From Limnephilus marmoratus (Eukaryota; Arthropoda; Insecta; Trichoptera; Limnephilidae), in contig OU862906.1 of the NCBI GenBank assembly GCA_917880885.1, forward strand, positions 62,724,665-62,788,664: 64,000 nucleotides of DNA, in the 5' to 3' direction. Shown here piece after piece: positions 21,266 to 32,250 of this stretch (its first letter is position 1; every line of letters begins with the position of its first letter). The notes beneath the pieces are model-generated. The model did no database searches and was not told the origin of the DNA. It saw only the letters and a program-made list of their open reading frames with translations. A program made the position numbers and the translations under genes.

Positions 21266-24200
21266 CCTAAATGAAAACAAATCTGTTTTCATAAAAAAAA
21301 TACTATCAAAATCACGCAACCGTATATTTTTTTGCATAAAAATGTATATTTGAGTATTCCCTGTACGACAACTAATTTCGTTATAAAAATAATACAAAAT
21401 TATGATTTTTTTCGGACCAAGCCTCTCGTGTTTTACATTACGCAGCTACAATAACAACACTACACTGTGATTAAAACGAGTTTAACTCGTTAAATAACGA
21501 TAAACTATTGTTTTGCTTTTAATAATGAGCGGCTCTGGAATTCTTCATTTTTACTACTGATTGCACACAATTGCCTCATCCCAAAGAGGAAGGATAAATT
21601 GCCAAACACACCGTTTTTGTTCGCTTCTCCGTGAAAAAAAGCGTCGCGTGCGAGGTAAAAAAGGGTATTACTTTTTAATTCCATTAAAAGTGGAAAATGA
21701 AAGCAACATTGAATTGCGTTGGGGAAATAAAGTTTTTTTTATAGAAAATGGTGTGATGAGTTGATATTTTTTTTATCCCTCGTGCAAGAGATTCCACTGA
21801 CCGAATTGTCGTGTAGTGCATGCTGTGCAAGACTAGTCACCTATAAGGAACTACAACAGGAGACTCCATAATAGATGATTGTTAATTAATTGCTACACTG
21901 GTTAGTTTGCCTCTGCACAAAAACTTGTAGATACATGTTTTAATTGTTATTTTATTGAACGCCTTTGGTCGCTGACTGATAAATGTCAGAAACAACTAAA
22001 TAAATTTTGTCGCTTTCTCTAAAAAAGGAATACCAGAAGAAAGTATTTTTTGCGATTTCGCTTTAAAATTACGTTTTTTTCTGAATTTTAAAATAACCTT
22101 TCAGAAAGAAGAAGATTTTTTTTTATTTCGGGGACAAATGTTACACTTGAAAATTGCTTTTCAATTAAAACTTGCTACACTATAGGCCTAGTGAAATTTT
22201 AAAAAAATCTGACATTGGCCCTTTTAGAAGCAGGCCAAAGAATTGTTCAGAGATGAAACTTCAAAAGACATTGAAAAGTTGACTCATGTTTTAAGGATAC
22301 CATGCAATAACACCTTGTCTTCTTCGCATGTGATAGTTAGTTAAAGATAAGTACCTAGTTAATGTTGTACAATGGGTAATGGGTACAACTTTATTCAATT
22401 TACCATATGTCCACTGGGCTGCCTGCGCACCCCAGCTAGGTAGGTACCACAGGCAGGTAGGTACCCGGCACCCAAGAAATATAAGTAAGTAGGATCCAGT
22501 GTTGCAAGCATTAGCATATGAAAGGCTGCGTAGGAGGCCGGGAGCCCCAGCCCGCGCCGAATGTCAACACTGCACCATTGTCCCGCATTGGCCTATTCAT
22601 TGTTTCACTTGTTTGCTCTGGACGCCGGATTAGTCTACTTAACATAACTAGTCGGTGGTATTCTACTGAAGGCTGCATCGGGGGAACTTCTCAAAGATAA
22701 ATACTACAATAATATTGATATAAAACTGAAGTAGTCTAATATACCATGATTTTGACGTGATTAGCAGCTTCACAGCCAAAAGTATTATTTTGGCTGTATA
22801 GGATTTACCTCCACCAGAAACTTCGTCAGTTATCGAAGTATCGGTCACAGGAACACCAACTCACCTCATGGAGTACGTTAGGAACTTTGTGGAAGATAGG
22901 AAAAAAGGAAGCATAAACTCACTGAAGGCAGGATTACGGTGTCTCTTCAAAACTCAACTTTCCACTTTGCATCGATTATCACCAGTTATAATTTTGAAGG
23001 TTTTCACGAAACTCGTAATTTATCAAAGAAGTCAAGATACTGAACATAGAATATGGCTGTCACTTTGAAGAATGCCAAGACACTGAACTTGTGACTTCAC
23101 GTATGTAGGTAGGGATTAGGTGTGGGTATGAATCAGAAAAATGACAGGAATTCTCCCTAACACAGCGCTCTCAGAGTACCTAGACCAAAAGCTTGGAATA
23201 TGGTCATAATTACGATACAGTCTGATTACGACAGATTTACCAGCCCTACAGCTAATAATATTAAGTTTTTCTGACTTTTGGGGTTTCTAAAATTAATAGG
23301 GATGATTGGCAAATACAAAAACATCAATCATGGTATTCGGCGACGGGGGGTTTTTTGCAGGAAGCTGCTGATGTAGCTCTTAAGAAGTTAGACATCGCTG
23401 TGGTACTGCTGAGACGCGAACAAATACTAAACTGACCCGTCATTTATTTCTGATATGATATGAAACTGAACAATGCCCAAATTTTGGTTAAAGATGAAGT
23501 AGAAATCTCAATACGAAACAATACCCCAAAAGCAAATAATTAGAGTAATCAGAATCTGTTTATCAAAATAACTACCTAATACAAAAACAAAAATAAATTT
23601 GAAGTGTAGGAAAAGGGAAAGATCTTAGATAAAGATCAGCTATCGAATGTTTGAAAGCACCAATACATAATTCAGATAATATCTTAACAGAATTAGACCT
23701 TAAAGCTTCAAATAAGCTTTTGCTTCAACTGAGTCGAATAAAAAGAAAATAACGTTAATTAAATAATTAAAATGAAATACAAATAGACTATTCAACACCC
23801 AAAGATCGCTGTATACATGCACTCAAACTCAAACTCAATTATTTTGAAACGTCTAATTTAATATGCGGATTAATAACGTCTTAATCTTTCTAGCTTCCTT
23901 CCAGGTTATTTTCTCCAAAGTAGCAGTAGTAAATTAATATTCCTATTATGTTTTATTATTATTATTTGAGTTTTGTTAACAAGTGTGAACCACTTGTCCT
24001 CGCGACAGCATCCGTAAGCTCGCGTGTTCTTACACAGATTTTGCAACTGGTTGCCGTTACTTTGTTGCACAAAAGTGTTAAGTTTCGTTGGTGATCGCCG
24101 ATAATCTCCTGACTGCTGAAATTTGACGACCGGCTCATTTTACCGTTGAGCAATTAACTATTCATAAATTCAATCTGCATTGTATGCCATGGAATGCGTC

Positions 24201-24721
24201 GATCTGTTGAGCCAAATAATCTATTATAAATACATTCCGCTATGAGGCGCCAAAGATCCAGCCACGTAAAGGAAACCTTCCCAGAAACTTCAATTGGACT
24301 CCTTCCAAGTTCCATCACTTAGGGTGGATGGTTTAAACCTCCGTCACATTTGATTTACAATGAAGTTGGCGCCATTTGATTTCTGATTTGAACGCCGATT
24401 TCTGATTTAAGGCCGATTCTCGACCCATTCGGCTTTGATCTAGCACTATGGTAATTCTGTTGTGTTTGAACACTGATCACATTTTGAGCAAAAACTGAAA
24501 TGGATCGAGAATCGGCGTCTTACGAATGTAGTATATTCATATCGAAAAATAAAAAGGCATCATTTTTTTAATAAGAAAGGGGATTCAAAGATCCCAACCT
24601 TTCAACAATATGATAGAAGAAGACTAGGTATTTCATAAATCTTAATTATAAAACAATCAATCTGCAGTCATGAAATTTGCGCTGCGTTTCCTGTGGGTAC
24701 GTGATTTCTAAATACACGCAA
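21266..24721. other. Unassigned sequence
   Basis: About 3.4 kb without a recognisable gene. 22420-22560 has GGTAGGTACC-type simple repeats. A perfect 12-bp inverted repeat (GCCGATTCTCGA at 24412-24423, complement at 24505-24516) may mark a small foldback. Short frames around 22868-23068 have no motif. Confidence 0.45.
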
Positions 24722-25150
24722 CTAGGCGGCCTCCGTGGTCGAGGGGTAAAGCTCTCGACTCGCAATCCGAAGGTCGTGGGATCGAATCCCGGCGTGGCAA
24801 ATAAATTTTATTTGATTAATTTAAGTATCTCACAGTTAATTCATTTAAAATAACTTTTAGTATATTTGCGGCACGTTCCAGAGTAGAAGATACTCTCAGT
24901 ATCACCCTGGTATAATACCACCATTCAGATTTGAAACATTGCATTAAATGGTTTTAGCCGTATTTGGTCGTATTTAGCCGTACCAGATCTGAATAGCCAG
25001 GTACTTCCCCACCTTCCTCTCCCACATCTCTTTCCCCTCCCCACTACCTTCAGCCACACAACATACCCCAATTGAGAATGCCATAGTCTCACTGGCTCCA
25101 GACGTGAGCAGCTGGGAGTATTGTGAGGTGTTCATATAAAAAATAATATT
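24722..25150 (+). mobile_element. tRNA-derived SINE family A, full-length copy
   Basis: The tRNA-like head 24727-24799 has A-box-like TGGTCGAGGGG and B-box-like GGATCGAATCCC. It is followed by AAATAAATTTTATTTGATTA and a ~330-bp body (TATATTTGCGGCACGTTCCA, CCAGATCTGAATAGCCAGGT, CCCACATCTC-rich pyrimidine tract, CCAATTGAGAATGCCATAG). The body matches 28706-29124 on the other strand along its whole length. The head no longer forms a proper acceptor stem, so it is not a tRNA gene. Confidence 0.85.
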
Positions 25151-26724
25151 AATTAATTTCTATCATGAGCTATAGAGCTTCGAAAAGTTCATTCAACCGT
25201 CAAAATCCAACGCAAGATTTCATCAGTGTTGTGTTTCAAATATTTCAATTTTTGAGTTGTTGAATAATAAAATTGAAAAAGAGCGTCGAATCTCGGGTAT
25301 AGGCGGGTAGTAACTACATAACAAAATGGACCGTTGACTCAAATCATTTATATTTGAAAAAGTTACCATTTTAGCGTAGGCAGAACGTGTAATGGTAGAC
25401 ATAAGTGCTTCATAGCTGCAAAACAAACACGGATTCAAACCGCATATGGTAAATTATGACGCGCCCGTTCTTGCGCTGTTGTATTCTAAGCAATTAAAAG
25501 CTAATCAATCTGCAGCTTTCGTTTGAGATGTTTTTGCCCGGTCGCTGCTATGTCCAATGTCCATATCATATCCGTTACTTAGATGCTTAGAATGTGCTGT
25601 CGATCTCTTCGGTTAACATTAGTTGCAGGCTGACAGCGATCAGCTACCAATCATCTTATATCATTAATAAAATCATTCCTTGTGACGGATCTCATTGTAT
25701 TAATACCGAGGTTGACCCCTCGTAATCTCGAAGCGTTTTCTTTTACAGTCAAAATTTAAGAGCGTTTAACCAGCCAGCGGACGAAAATCCACATTTCGTC
25801 GAAAGTTGTTCTTCCGATCATGCAGGGTGGTTACAATGAGAAAGATTAATTATTCTCCGTACCAGCTTTTTTAAATTATAACTCAATATCGAATTTATTT
25901 CAATCCAAATTAGCTTTAATTTATCCAAAAATGCTGAAAGGCGTGATGATAAAACTATTAAAATAGTGTACTTTTTGTAGTTGTTTTTTGATTATAAGTA
26001 TTTATCATTTTTCAATAATGTCTAAATTTAATAAGAATGTTAAAAAAATCTGAAATATATTAGTTTGTAAGTGCGCAAATAAATACACAAATGGACCAAT
26101 TTTCGTCAAGAAACACATGTACGTACATATTTTTTAATGATTTTATTGAAACTAAAATTAAATTTCTAATACATAACTCTGCTAGATAATGTATTGATTT
26201 ATTTTACTGCATGATTACATTATTTGAAATGGGTGTGGTATAATACAAAAACTTTTTTGAAAATTTAACAAATCTGCCAACGACCTATGGAATAACCTTA
26301 TTATACTAAAAATTAAAAAAAAATCTAAAAATTTATTACATACGAATGCTGGATAAAAGAACAATCTTTCGAAATCCATTTATAATTTTTTGTGGAAAAG
26401 AGTCAATACGTCTAAAAACTTTTTTGAAAATGACGTATTTCCGGCTTTCTCTGGTAATGCCCTCTTAATACTGAACACTTGGAAAATATTGCACAGAATT
26501 TGCAAGCCACGGCACCCAAGACATCATAATCTCTTATGAATTTATATTAACAAAAAATATTATAGGAGAACACAGACGCCAATAAATGTAAAAAAATTAT
26601 CAAAACAAGCAATGTGTCTTACCCACTGTCTAATTATGTATTATTTACCAACCGGTTTCGCTTGCGCATCGTAACACTTATCACAAAATCTATTTTTAAT
26701 TAAGATAATAAGGGCTTGTGCCTA
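25151..26724. other. Unassigned AT-rich sequence
   Basis: No gene or element recognised. A GGTTTGAATCC match on the minus strand near 25430 lacks an A box in the right place. Confidence 0.45.
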
Positions 26725-26726
26725 GA

Positions 26727-27131
26727 TTTTTTTTTATATTAGCTCCACCCAGGAGTCCTTGATAAAAATAATTTCCCTCAGAGGATGCTGTGTGGAGGGT
26801 TTTTTTAAGGTAAAGAAGGAGAGGAACTTCTGGGAAGGAAATAGGTATGAGGAGTGGGTAGGATTCTGGGGGTCTGGGTATCCAGAAGTGACGGACGTAT
26901 GAATCTATCCCTCCAACTGCGGTGCAAAGCGGTGGGTCGAGAGATTCTGGCTGGAGAGGATAAAAGATCTCCCTCAACCAATTTCGATCATGCCCACCAT
27001 CATGGAGGTGGGTAGACGCATCTGCTGCCAAGACCTGGACAGACCTCACCCCATGAACCTGGGCACCCCTGTTAAGTCACCAAACGTAGCGAACCACTAG
27101 GGGTGATCTATGGCAGAGGTGTTAGTTATCC
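26727..27131 (-). mobile_element. SINE-like element, family P copy 4
   Basis: Minus-strand copy with T run 26727-26735 as its A tail. Inner stem and part of the outer stem are deleted (GGATGCTGTGTGGAGG kept at about 26783-26798). The body is conserved (CACCAAACGTAGCGAACCAC near 27078) but the 5' end stops at about 27131, short of the CAATTTGGGAGG start, so it is slightly truncated. Confidence 0.75.
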
Positions 27132-27770
27132 AAATGGTTCACGAAAAACATATTAACGTCGTTATGTTGAATAAGATTTCATCAACTAAGAAATTCCAGG
27201 CAGAAAAAGATGTGTAAATTTCATGAACTCACCGTTGGAGAGTTTTGTGCGAAACTTAAAAAAGATAAGATATAAAAATAAAAGTGTGCAATGTATGCAT
27301 TCTATTAGATACGCAAATATTGGACACCTGTAGGACGTTAAAATAAACATTTTTTTTCTTAGTTAAAACATGGCGGGGCCAAGATTTTTATTACGGAAAA
27401 CTTTTCGTGAATACAAAATGCCTCTAAACAAACAACACGAAGTTATTAACATGTGGCGTGGCGTGTCGGAATTCTCTGGATCTTTGTCCCATTTGCACTC
27501 GAAGATCAATTGAAAGGGGCTTTTTGGAAAAGTTTTGTTTAGAAGAATTGGTCCGGTCCGCACTAAAGAAGGCGTCCAGGTTTCACACCCGTCCTGCATT
27601 CACAAAAGCTTTCGCTGACTATGTTTTTTTTCGCCCATTCACCGCAATTATATTTTCGCCCGATATGTGTCGCTGTCAGCGGTCACCATTATTCCACGCG
27701 AACTTGATACCCTAGCTTTATTCAGCCAAAACGGCGCTCAATGAAATCAGATGCAGAAGGCTTGGAGTGA
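27132..27770. other. Unassigned sequence
   Basis: Overlapping short frames exist on both strands (27363-27599 minus, 27458-27715 plus) but neither shows a domain, and they are probably chance. Confidence 0.4.
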
Positions 27771-28040
27771 TGGATCTAAGAAAACGAATGACGAATAAGC
27801 AATATAGAATAACTTAGTAAAAAGAGAGAGACCTTTTAATTTGGAGTATTTCTAGACAGAGTGATTAATAAATACCTTTGATTTGTTGAGCTGGCAATAT
27901 AGATGGATCCAAGAGAGCGAATAGAATGACGAATAAGCAATTTAGATTAACTGAGTAAAAAGACACATACCTTTTAAATTAGAGTATTTCTAGACAGAGC
28001 GATTAATAAATACCTTTGCTTTATTGAGCTGGCAATTAAG
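27771..28040. repeat. Tandem duplication of a ~135-bp unit
   Basis: Unit 1 (27771-27903) and unit 2 (27904-28040) share TGACGAATAAGCAAT, GAGTATTTCTAGACAGAG, GATTAATAAATACCTTTG and TTGAGCTGGCAAT. They are about 85-90% identical by eye. Confidence 0.85.
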
Positions 28041-28122
28041 ATAGGCTAGGCTGCGCAAAAAGAGAGTGAGCTTTCATATCGATACAGGCATTATTACCAG
28101 ACAAATCTATGCAGTTTCCATA

Positions 28123-28640
28123 TCTATATAAATAAAAATCAAGGTATGTTTGCTTGCTTGTTTGTTTGTGCCTTGAACGTTTCTAAAACATTCATCAGAT
28201 TGCGATGAAACTTTGGTGATTTGATGAACGCATGCCCGCGATGGTTTCTGTATATAATAGTGAGCTCTGGCGTTATGAAATTAATTCCTATTCCATTTGG
28301 TAAGTTTTTGTGTGCATGTCAGCGAAGGTTTCTATATTCACTGGTGAGCTCGGTCGTTGTGAAATTTGTATGTAAATTTTGCAATGGGTGACGCGCGATT
28401 GTTTTAAAAAGAATATAAATGTATTTCATGTAGATTAGCGGCAAGTAGGGCAGGCGGGAGGGGGAGGGGAATCCGGGAGGGGCGCGAAGGGTTCGCGGGA
28501 CGGGTGGAAGTGGAAAAGGGGAGAAGGAATGGAGAGGAAGGCGGAGGGGGAACGTAGGAGGGGAAGAGGAGGCGGAAAGGGAACGGGGACGAATTGGAAA
28601 GGACACGCAGGAATTTTTGTTTATCAGCAAAGTTAAGTAG
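28123..28640 (+). mobile_element. Helitron-like element with purine tract (H4)
   Basis: The start TCTATATAAATAAAAATCAA and the following block (CATCAGATTGCGATGAAACT, GATGAACGCATGCCCGCGA) resemble 5' ends of insect Helitron-like repeats. 28437-28600 is an almost uninterrupted G/A tract, which the Helitron at 47961 also carries (48150-48240). The 3' end is unclear, so the right boundary is approximate. No protein is encoded. Confidence 0.5.
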
Positions 28641-28641
28641 C

Positions 28642-29301
28642 ACTACCGATGCAATTTAACTTTTCGTACAAATATTACAAATTACGTAGGTACCATAAAG
28701 TTATTTTTTTTTTTTACAGTGAATACCGCACAAGAATCTCAACTGCTCCCGTCTGGAGCCAGTGAGACTATGGCATCCCCAATTGGGGTATGTTGTGAGG
28801 CTGAAGGTAGTGGGGAGGGGAAGGACGTGGGGAAGAGGAGGGTTGGGAAGTACCTGGCTATTCAGATCTGGTCACCAAACACGGCTAAAGCCATTTTCAA
28901 GCAACGTTTCAATTCTGAATGGTGGTCTTACACCAGGGCTATACTGATAGTATCTTCCACTCTGGAACATGCCGCAAATATACTATATATTATTTTTAAA
29001 TGAATTAATTGTGAAATAACACAAATTAATCAAATAAAATTTATTTGCGCATGCCGGGTTCGAACCCGCGACCTCCGGATTGTGAGTCAAGAGTCTTATC
29101 CACTGGACTACGGAGGTCGTCATGTTGGGTTAACAGACAAAATAATATATGTGGATGTTAATTTTTGAGCAGTGTACAAAAGAATCTTCCGGGCGGCGAA
29201 AAACATCCGTTTTTAGTTGGCTAGTACAATTGTCTTACTTACGGGTGTCAGATTAAAATAATTTATAATATTAGTACGAAAAGTTAAATCGCATCGGTAG
29301 T
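28642..29301. mobile_element. Inverted-repeat (MITE-like) element containing a SINE
   Basis: 35-bp arms at 28642-28676 (ACTACCGATGCAATTTAACT...) and 29267-29301 (complement) match at 33 of 35 positions. Nearly all the DNA between them is SINE A (28706-29124) plus about 140 bp at the right. The simplest reading is a small TIR element that received a SINE; its superfamily is unknown. Confidence 0.65.
28706..29124 (-). mobile_element. tRNA-derived SINE family A, full-length copy
   Basis: On the minus strand the head at about 29122-29050 has good A (TAGTCCAGTGG) and B (GGGTTCGAACCC) boxes. It is followed by the same body as 24722-25150 and a terminal A tail (T run 28706-28716). One segment repeated in the other copy (TTTGGTCGTATTTAGCCG) is single here. 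Confidence 0.85.
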
Positions 29302-30192
29302 CGCGATTAGAGCAGTATTACGAGCCTAACACCATCGCAAAAGATAATAGATATTGCACGAAAGATTGTTTGATTTTTCCACTGCTACCGAACTTCTCTG
29401 ATGAAGAAATAATAAGCATTTTTTTAAACCAGAAATAATGAAGAGAAAGAATTATTAATGCAAAGAAAACAAAATTATGCAGAAAAAAAAATCTCGTTAT
29501 ATCGCGGGGTTCCGACGGTCTGTCTTTCCGTACAAAAACCCTGTAGACAAGTAAATACGTTAGTTTGTCAAGTTCCGCCATAGTAAATACCACGGGAGCG
29601 CAATAATTGGAAAAGAGGGTTAAAAGATAGTGGACTTCGAGCGCAGGAGCGTTAGGAAAATAACGTACCGAAATATCAACCAAAATTAAGTACTTACCTA
29701 TGAGTCCTGCCGCTGAAACTTCCGTTGTAACGTATTTTTCTTTTAAAAATGTCGTTGGCGAGAAGGAGGAAGAGTTTACAAAGGAGCTATCACCGGTACG
29801 CCTTATGGTACAGAAGCGTTCCAACAGGATTTTGAAAACAAACACCATAAAGTGTTAAAAATAACCTACCTACAATTTATGGTTTTATTCCACTCTTATC
29901 TGAGTGCACACTTGAGAGTTGTTTTATTAAAGTTTTATTTATAAATACACGAACCCATAGAGATTCGCGGAGATAGAGAATAAAGAATGTACCGACATTC
30001 GTTTAGGATAAATGCTGGAGATTAGCATCGGGAAAATCCGCATCAGCATTTTACGATTTGTATGAAGTATGCAAATGGAATGCAAATAAGAGAAAAGGAA
30101 TAATTTTATTTCTTGGTGATGTACAGATATGTCTTTGATGTTGGTGGTGAACAATGCATACAGTATAATAAAAAAAAAAAAAAAAATATATA
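29302..30192. other. Unassigned sequence, includes A-rich run
   Basis: Contains a 176-codon minus-strand frame (29318-29848) without any recognised domain; see rejected items. A run of about 17 A residues (30170-30186) precedes the pogo-like element. Confidence 0.4.
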
Positions 30193-31369
30193 GGGTCAGT
30201 GGGCCGGTTGTGGCCATTGGGCCGGTTCTGGCCATTTTCAACTTTACAAGTCGAAATATAAGCTAAATAAAATCGAATATTTTTTTACTCTATGGCAAAA
30301 TGCATATTTGTCAATGGTCTTCGTTGACAAGTAACAGAATAAATCTTATTGTTAACAGTTTGTGTTTGGTCGATGCGAATAAGTGTTGCGAAATTTTTTA
30401 TTGAGATTGTTATCCAAAACCTTAAGGAAACCACTGTAAGTAATCTTAATATATATTTGTAATCCTTTTGATGTTTTATTTGAAAACAAGTTGTACCCAT
30501 TATAAAAGGGTAAAGTAATATATTTTGAGGTTATTTTTAGCAAATTGGTTGTTTAAACATGATTTTTCGATGTGGCCATTACTGACACAAGAATTTATAC
30601 AAATGTATGGGTTGTGGCCACGTTGGTGGCCACAAGTAGCTCCCATACAGTACTAGTTTTGGCCATTATCTAAAAAAATTTACATATCCGCTAATTTTGA
30701 TATTTTAACTTAATAAATTATCTTGTTTCTTCTTCAGAACTGTGAAAATGACTCCGGCAAATAAGAAGAAAGATGCTATTGAGCACTCAAAACGCAAACT
30801 TTTTTGTTATTCACCATCGAAAGTGATTTTGGCACTCGATGCTATAAAAGGAGGTATGAAGGTATCTACTGCTAGTAAAAACTACAAAGTCCCCCGTAGT
30901 ACTTTGCGTAACAAAATATGTGGACGTGCAAAAAAAAAAAAAATATATAGGTATATTAAAAAAAAAAAAAAAATATGTGGGCGTGAGTGTAAATTTGCGC
31001 TAAATCTTATTTTTTTATAAGTTTATTGTATAACTTGAATAATAAACATCGATTTATAATCATTACTGTGTTTAATTTAGATAAAAATGTAAGTTCCCTA
31101 CATAGATTCATGTGGCCAAAACCGGCACACGGGTGTGGCCAGAACTGATTAAATTGTGGCCACAACTAATGCATAGGTCCAGTTCAATAAAAAAAAATTA
31201 TTTAAAAATAATTAAAGAACTGTTACTGGATATATTTACATATATTAAAGACAGGTATTTTTATTGTACATTAATGTTGGAAAAATTATAATTTAGATTT
31301 ATGTGCAAGTTTGGTGCTCATTCAAAAACGAAAAAATCCTTAAGGTGGCCACAACCGGCCCACTGACCC
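30193..31369 (+). mobile_element. pogo/Tigger-like element reduced to its DNA-binding domain
   Basis: Perfect 24-bp terminal inverted repeats start GGGTCAGTGGGCCGGTTGTG (30193) and end CACTGACCC (31369), flanked by TA on both sides (30191-30192, 31370-31371), as for the Tc1/mariner/pogo superfamily. Extra GTGGCCA-type motifs cluster near both ends (30218-30235, 30574-30640, 31112-31160) and may be transposase binding sites. The only gene is a psq-type helix-turn-helix segment at 30748-31020; the catalytic domain is absent. The element is about 1.18 kb and non-autonomous. Confidence 0.85.
30748..31020 (+). CDS. psq-type helix-turn-helix protein, truncated pogo transposase
   Basis: The frame begins with ATG at 30748 (context GAAAATGA), just after a good 3' splice site (TTTCTTCTTCAG ending at 30736), so an upstream exon or leader intron is possible. 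Residues 20-60 form a psq helix-turn-helix: SPSKVILALDAIKGGMKVST followed by VPRSTLR and NKICGR, the pattern by which pogo/Tigger transposases bind their TIRs. From residue 61 it is lysine-rich, encoded by two A runs with a duplicated ATATGTGG(A/G)CGTG segment, and it stops at 31020. No DDE/DDD catalytic domain follows. If made, it could bind the TIRs without cutting, possibly acting as a repressor; that is inference. Confidence 0.6.
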   Translation: MTPANKKKDAIEHSKRKLFCYSPSKVILALDAIKGGMKVSTASKNYKVPRSTLRNKICGRAKKKKIYRYIKKKKKICGRECKFALNLIFL

Positions 31370-32002
31370 TATAAAAAAAATATATCAATACTTCTAAATT
31401 ACAACTAATTTGTGCTTTATCACAATTTACTAACTTGTAAAAACTTGTGGAAAATCGATACGATGTACAGCTTCACACCATTTTTAATTATATTTTTATG
31501 GGAATTTATATACATAATCATTTACTTTTTGAAATTACACGCATATGCCCAATGGTACAATCGTAATTTAACTGCGGACCTCAAGTTGAGAGAAAACCAC
31601 AAGAGTCAATTTCAAAATTACGATTCACGTTACAAAACTAATTTTGGGATGCATGGCACTAAGAAAAAAGGTATTTAGACATAATGGCAAACGTATGAAA
31701 TTCTTATAAGTTTACTATGCTTTTTAACAATTTGTCCCTTGTCTCAATTCAAAAATTGTGTATGAATGCCCCAGTTGTAGATGTCTTTTTCGTGTGTAAA
31801 GAACATTAACCATTTTCATATTTTGTTGTTAACAATTATTCATAACGTGAAATGTGACTAGAATAGTACAATCGTACGAATCATGACATTGCATTATTTT
31901 GTTAAGCTCTAAAGAAAGCAAACTCTTCTTTACTAAGAAGAAACCATACGAGAGATAAGATAGAACAACTCTCACACTTTCCAAGAAAATAAATTAATCA
32001 AA
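31370..32002. other. Unassigned AT-rich sequence
   Basis: An 88-codon frame (31412-31678) begins with a hydrophobic stretch but has no further support. Nothing else recognised. Confidence 0.4.
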
Positions 32003-32250
32003 AATAATAATAATAATAACGCAATTGGTATAGCGCAATTTTGTGATATTTTACTTCAATAAACTAAAAAATATTTCTACAGCGCTCCTTACGAGTCCTT
32101 AGAAAATATCAAATAATATGAAACAAAGAATACACAGTATTTACAGAGCAATGCCAAGAGAACAACATTAACAAAAACAGTACTGTTTTGGTGCAGGACA
32201 ATAATAATAAAAACATGAGGCAGTTAACGTTAAAAAATAAGAAGCATTCT
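32003..32250 (-). mobile_element. SINE-like family D copy
   Basis: On the minus strand it ends GCGCTATACCAATTGCG-(TTA)n. Shared with 39478-39805: AAACAAAGAATACACAGTAT, GCAATGCCAAGAGAACAA, ACATGAGGCAGTTAACGTT. No tRNA-like head was recognised at its 5' end. Confidence 0.7.

Noticed and set aside
24727..24799. Possible tRNA gene (good A and B boxes)
   Set aside because: It lacks a proper acceptor stem and is the head of a SINE with a second full copy at 28706-29124. The heads at 8335, 9698, 12797, 38034, 48757 and 52450 were treated the same way.
25375..25450. B-box match GGTTTGAATCC
   Set aside because: No A box at the proper distance on that strand.
29318..29848. 176-codon minus-strand open frame
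   Set aside because: No recognised domain, low-complexity F/S/L-rich composition and no splice or start context; probably a frame through a repeat.
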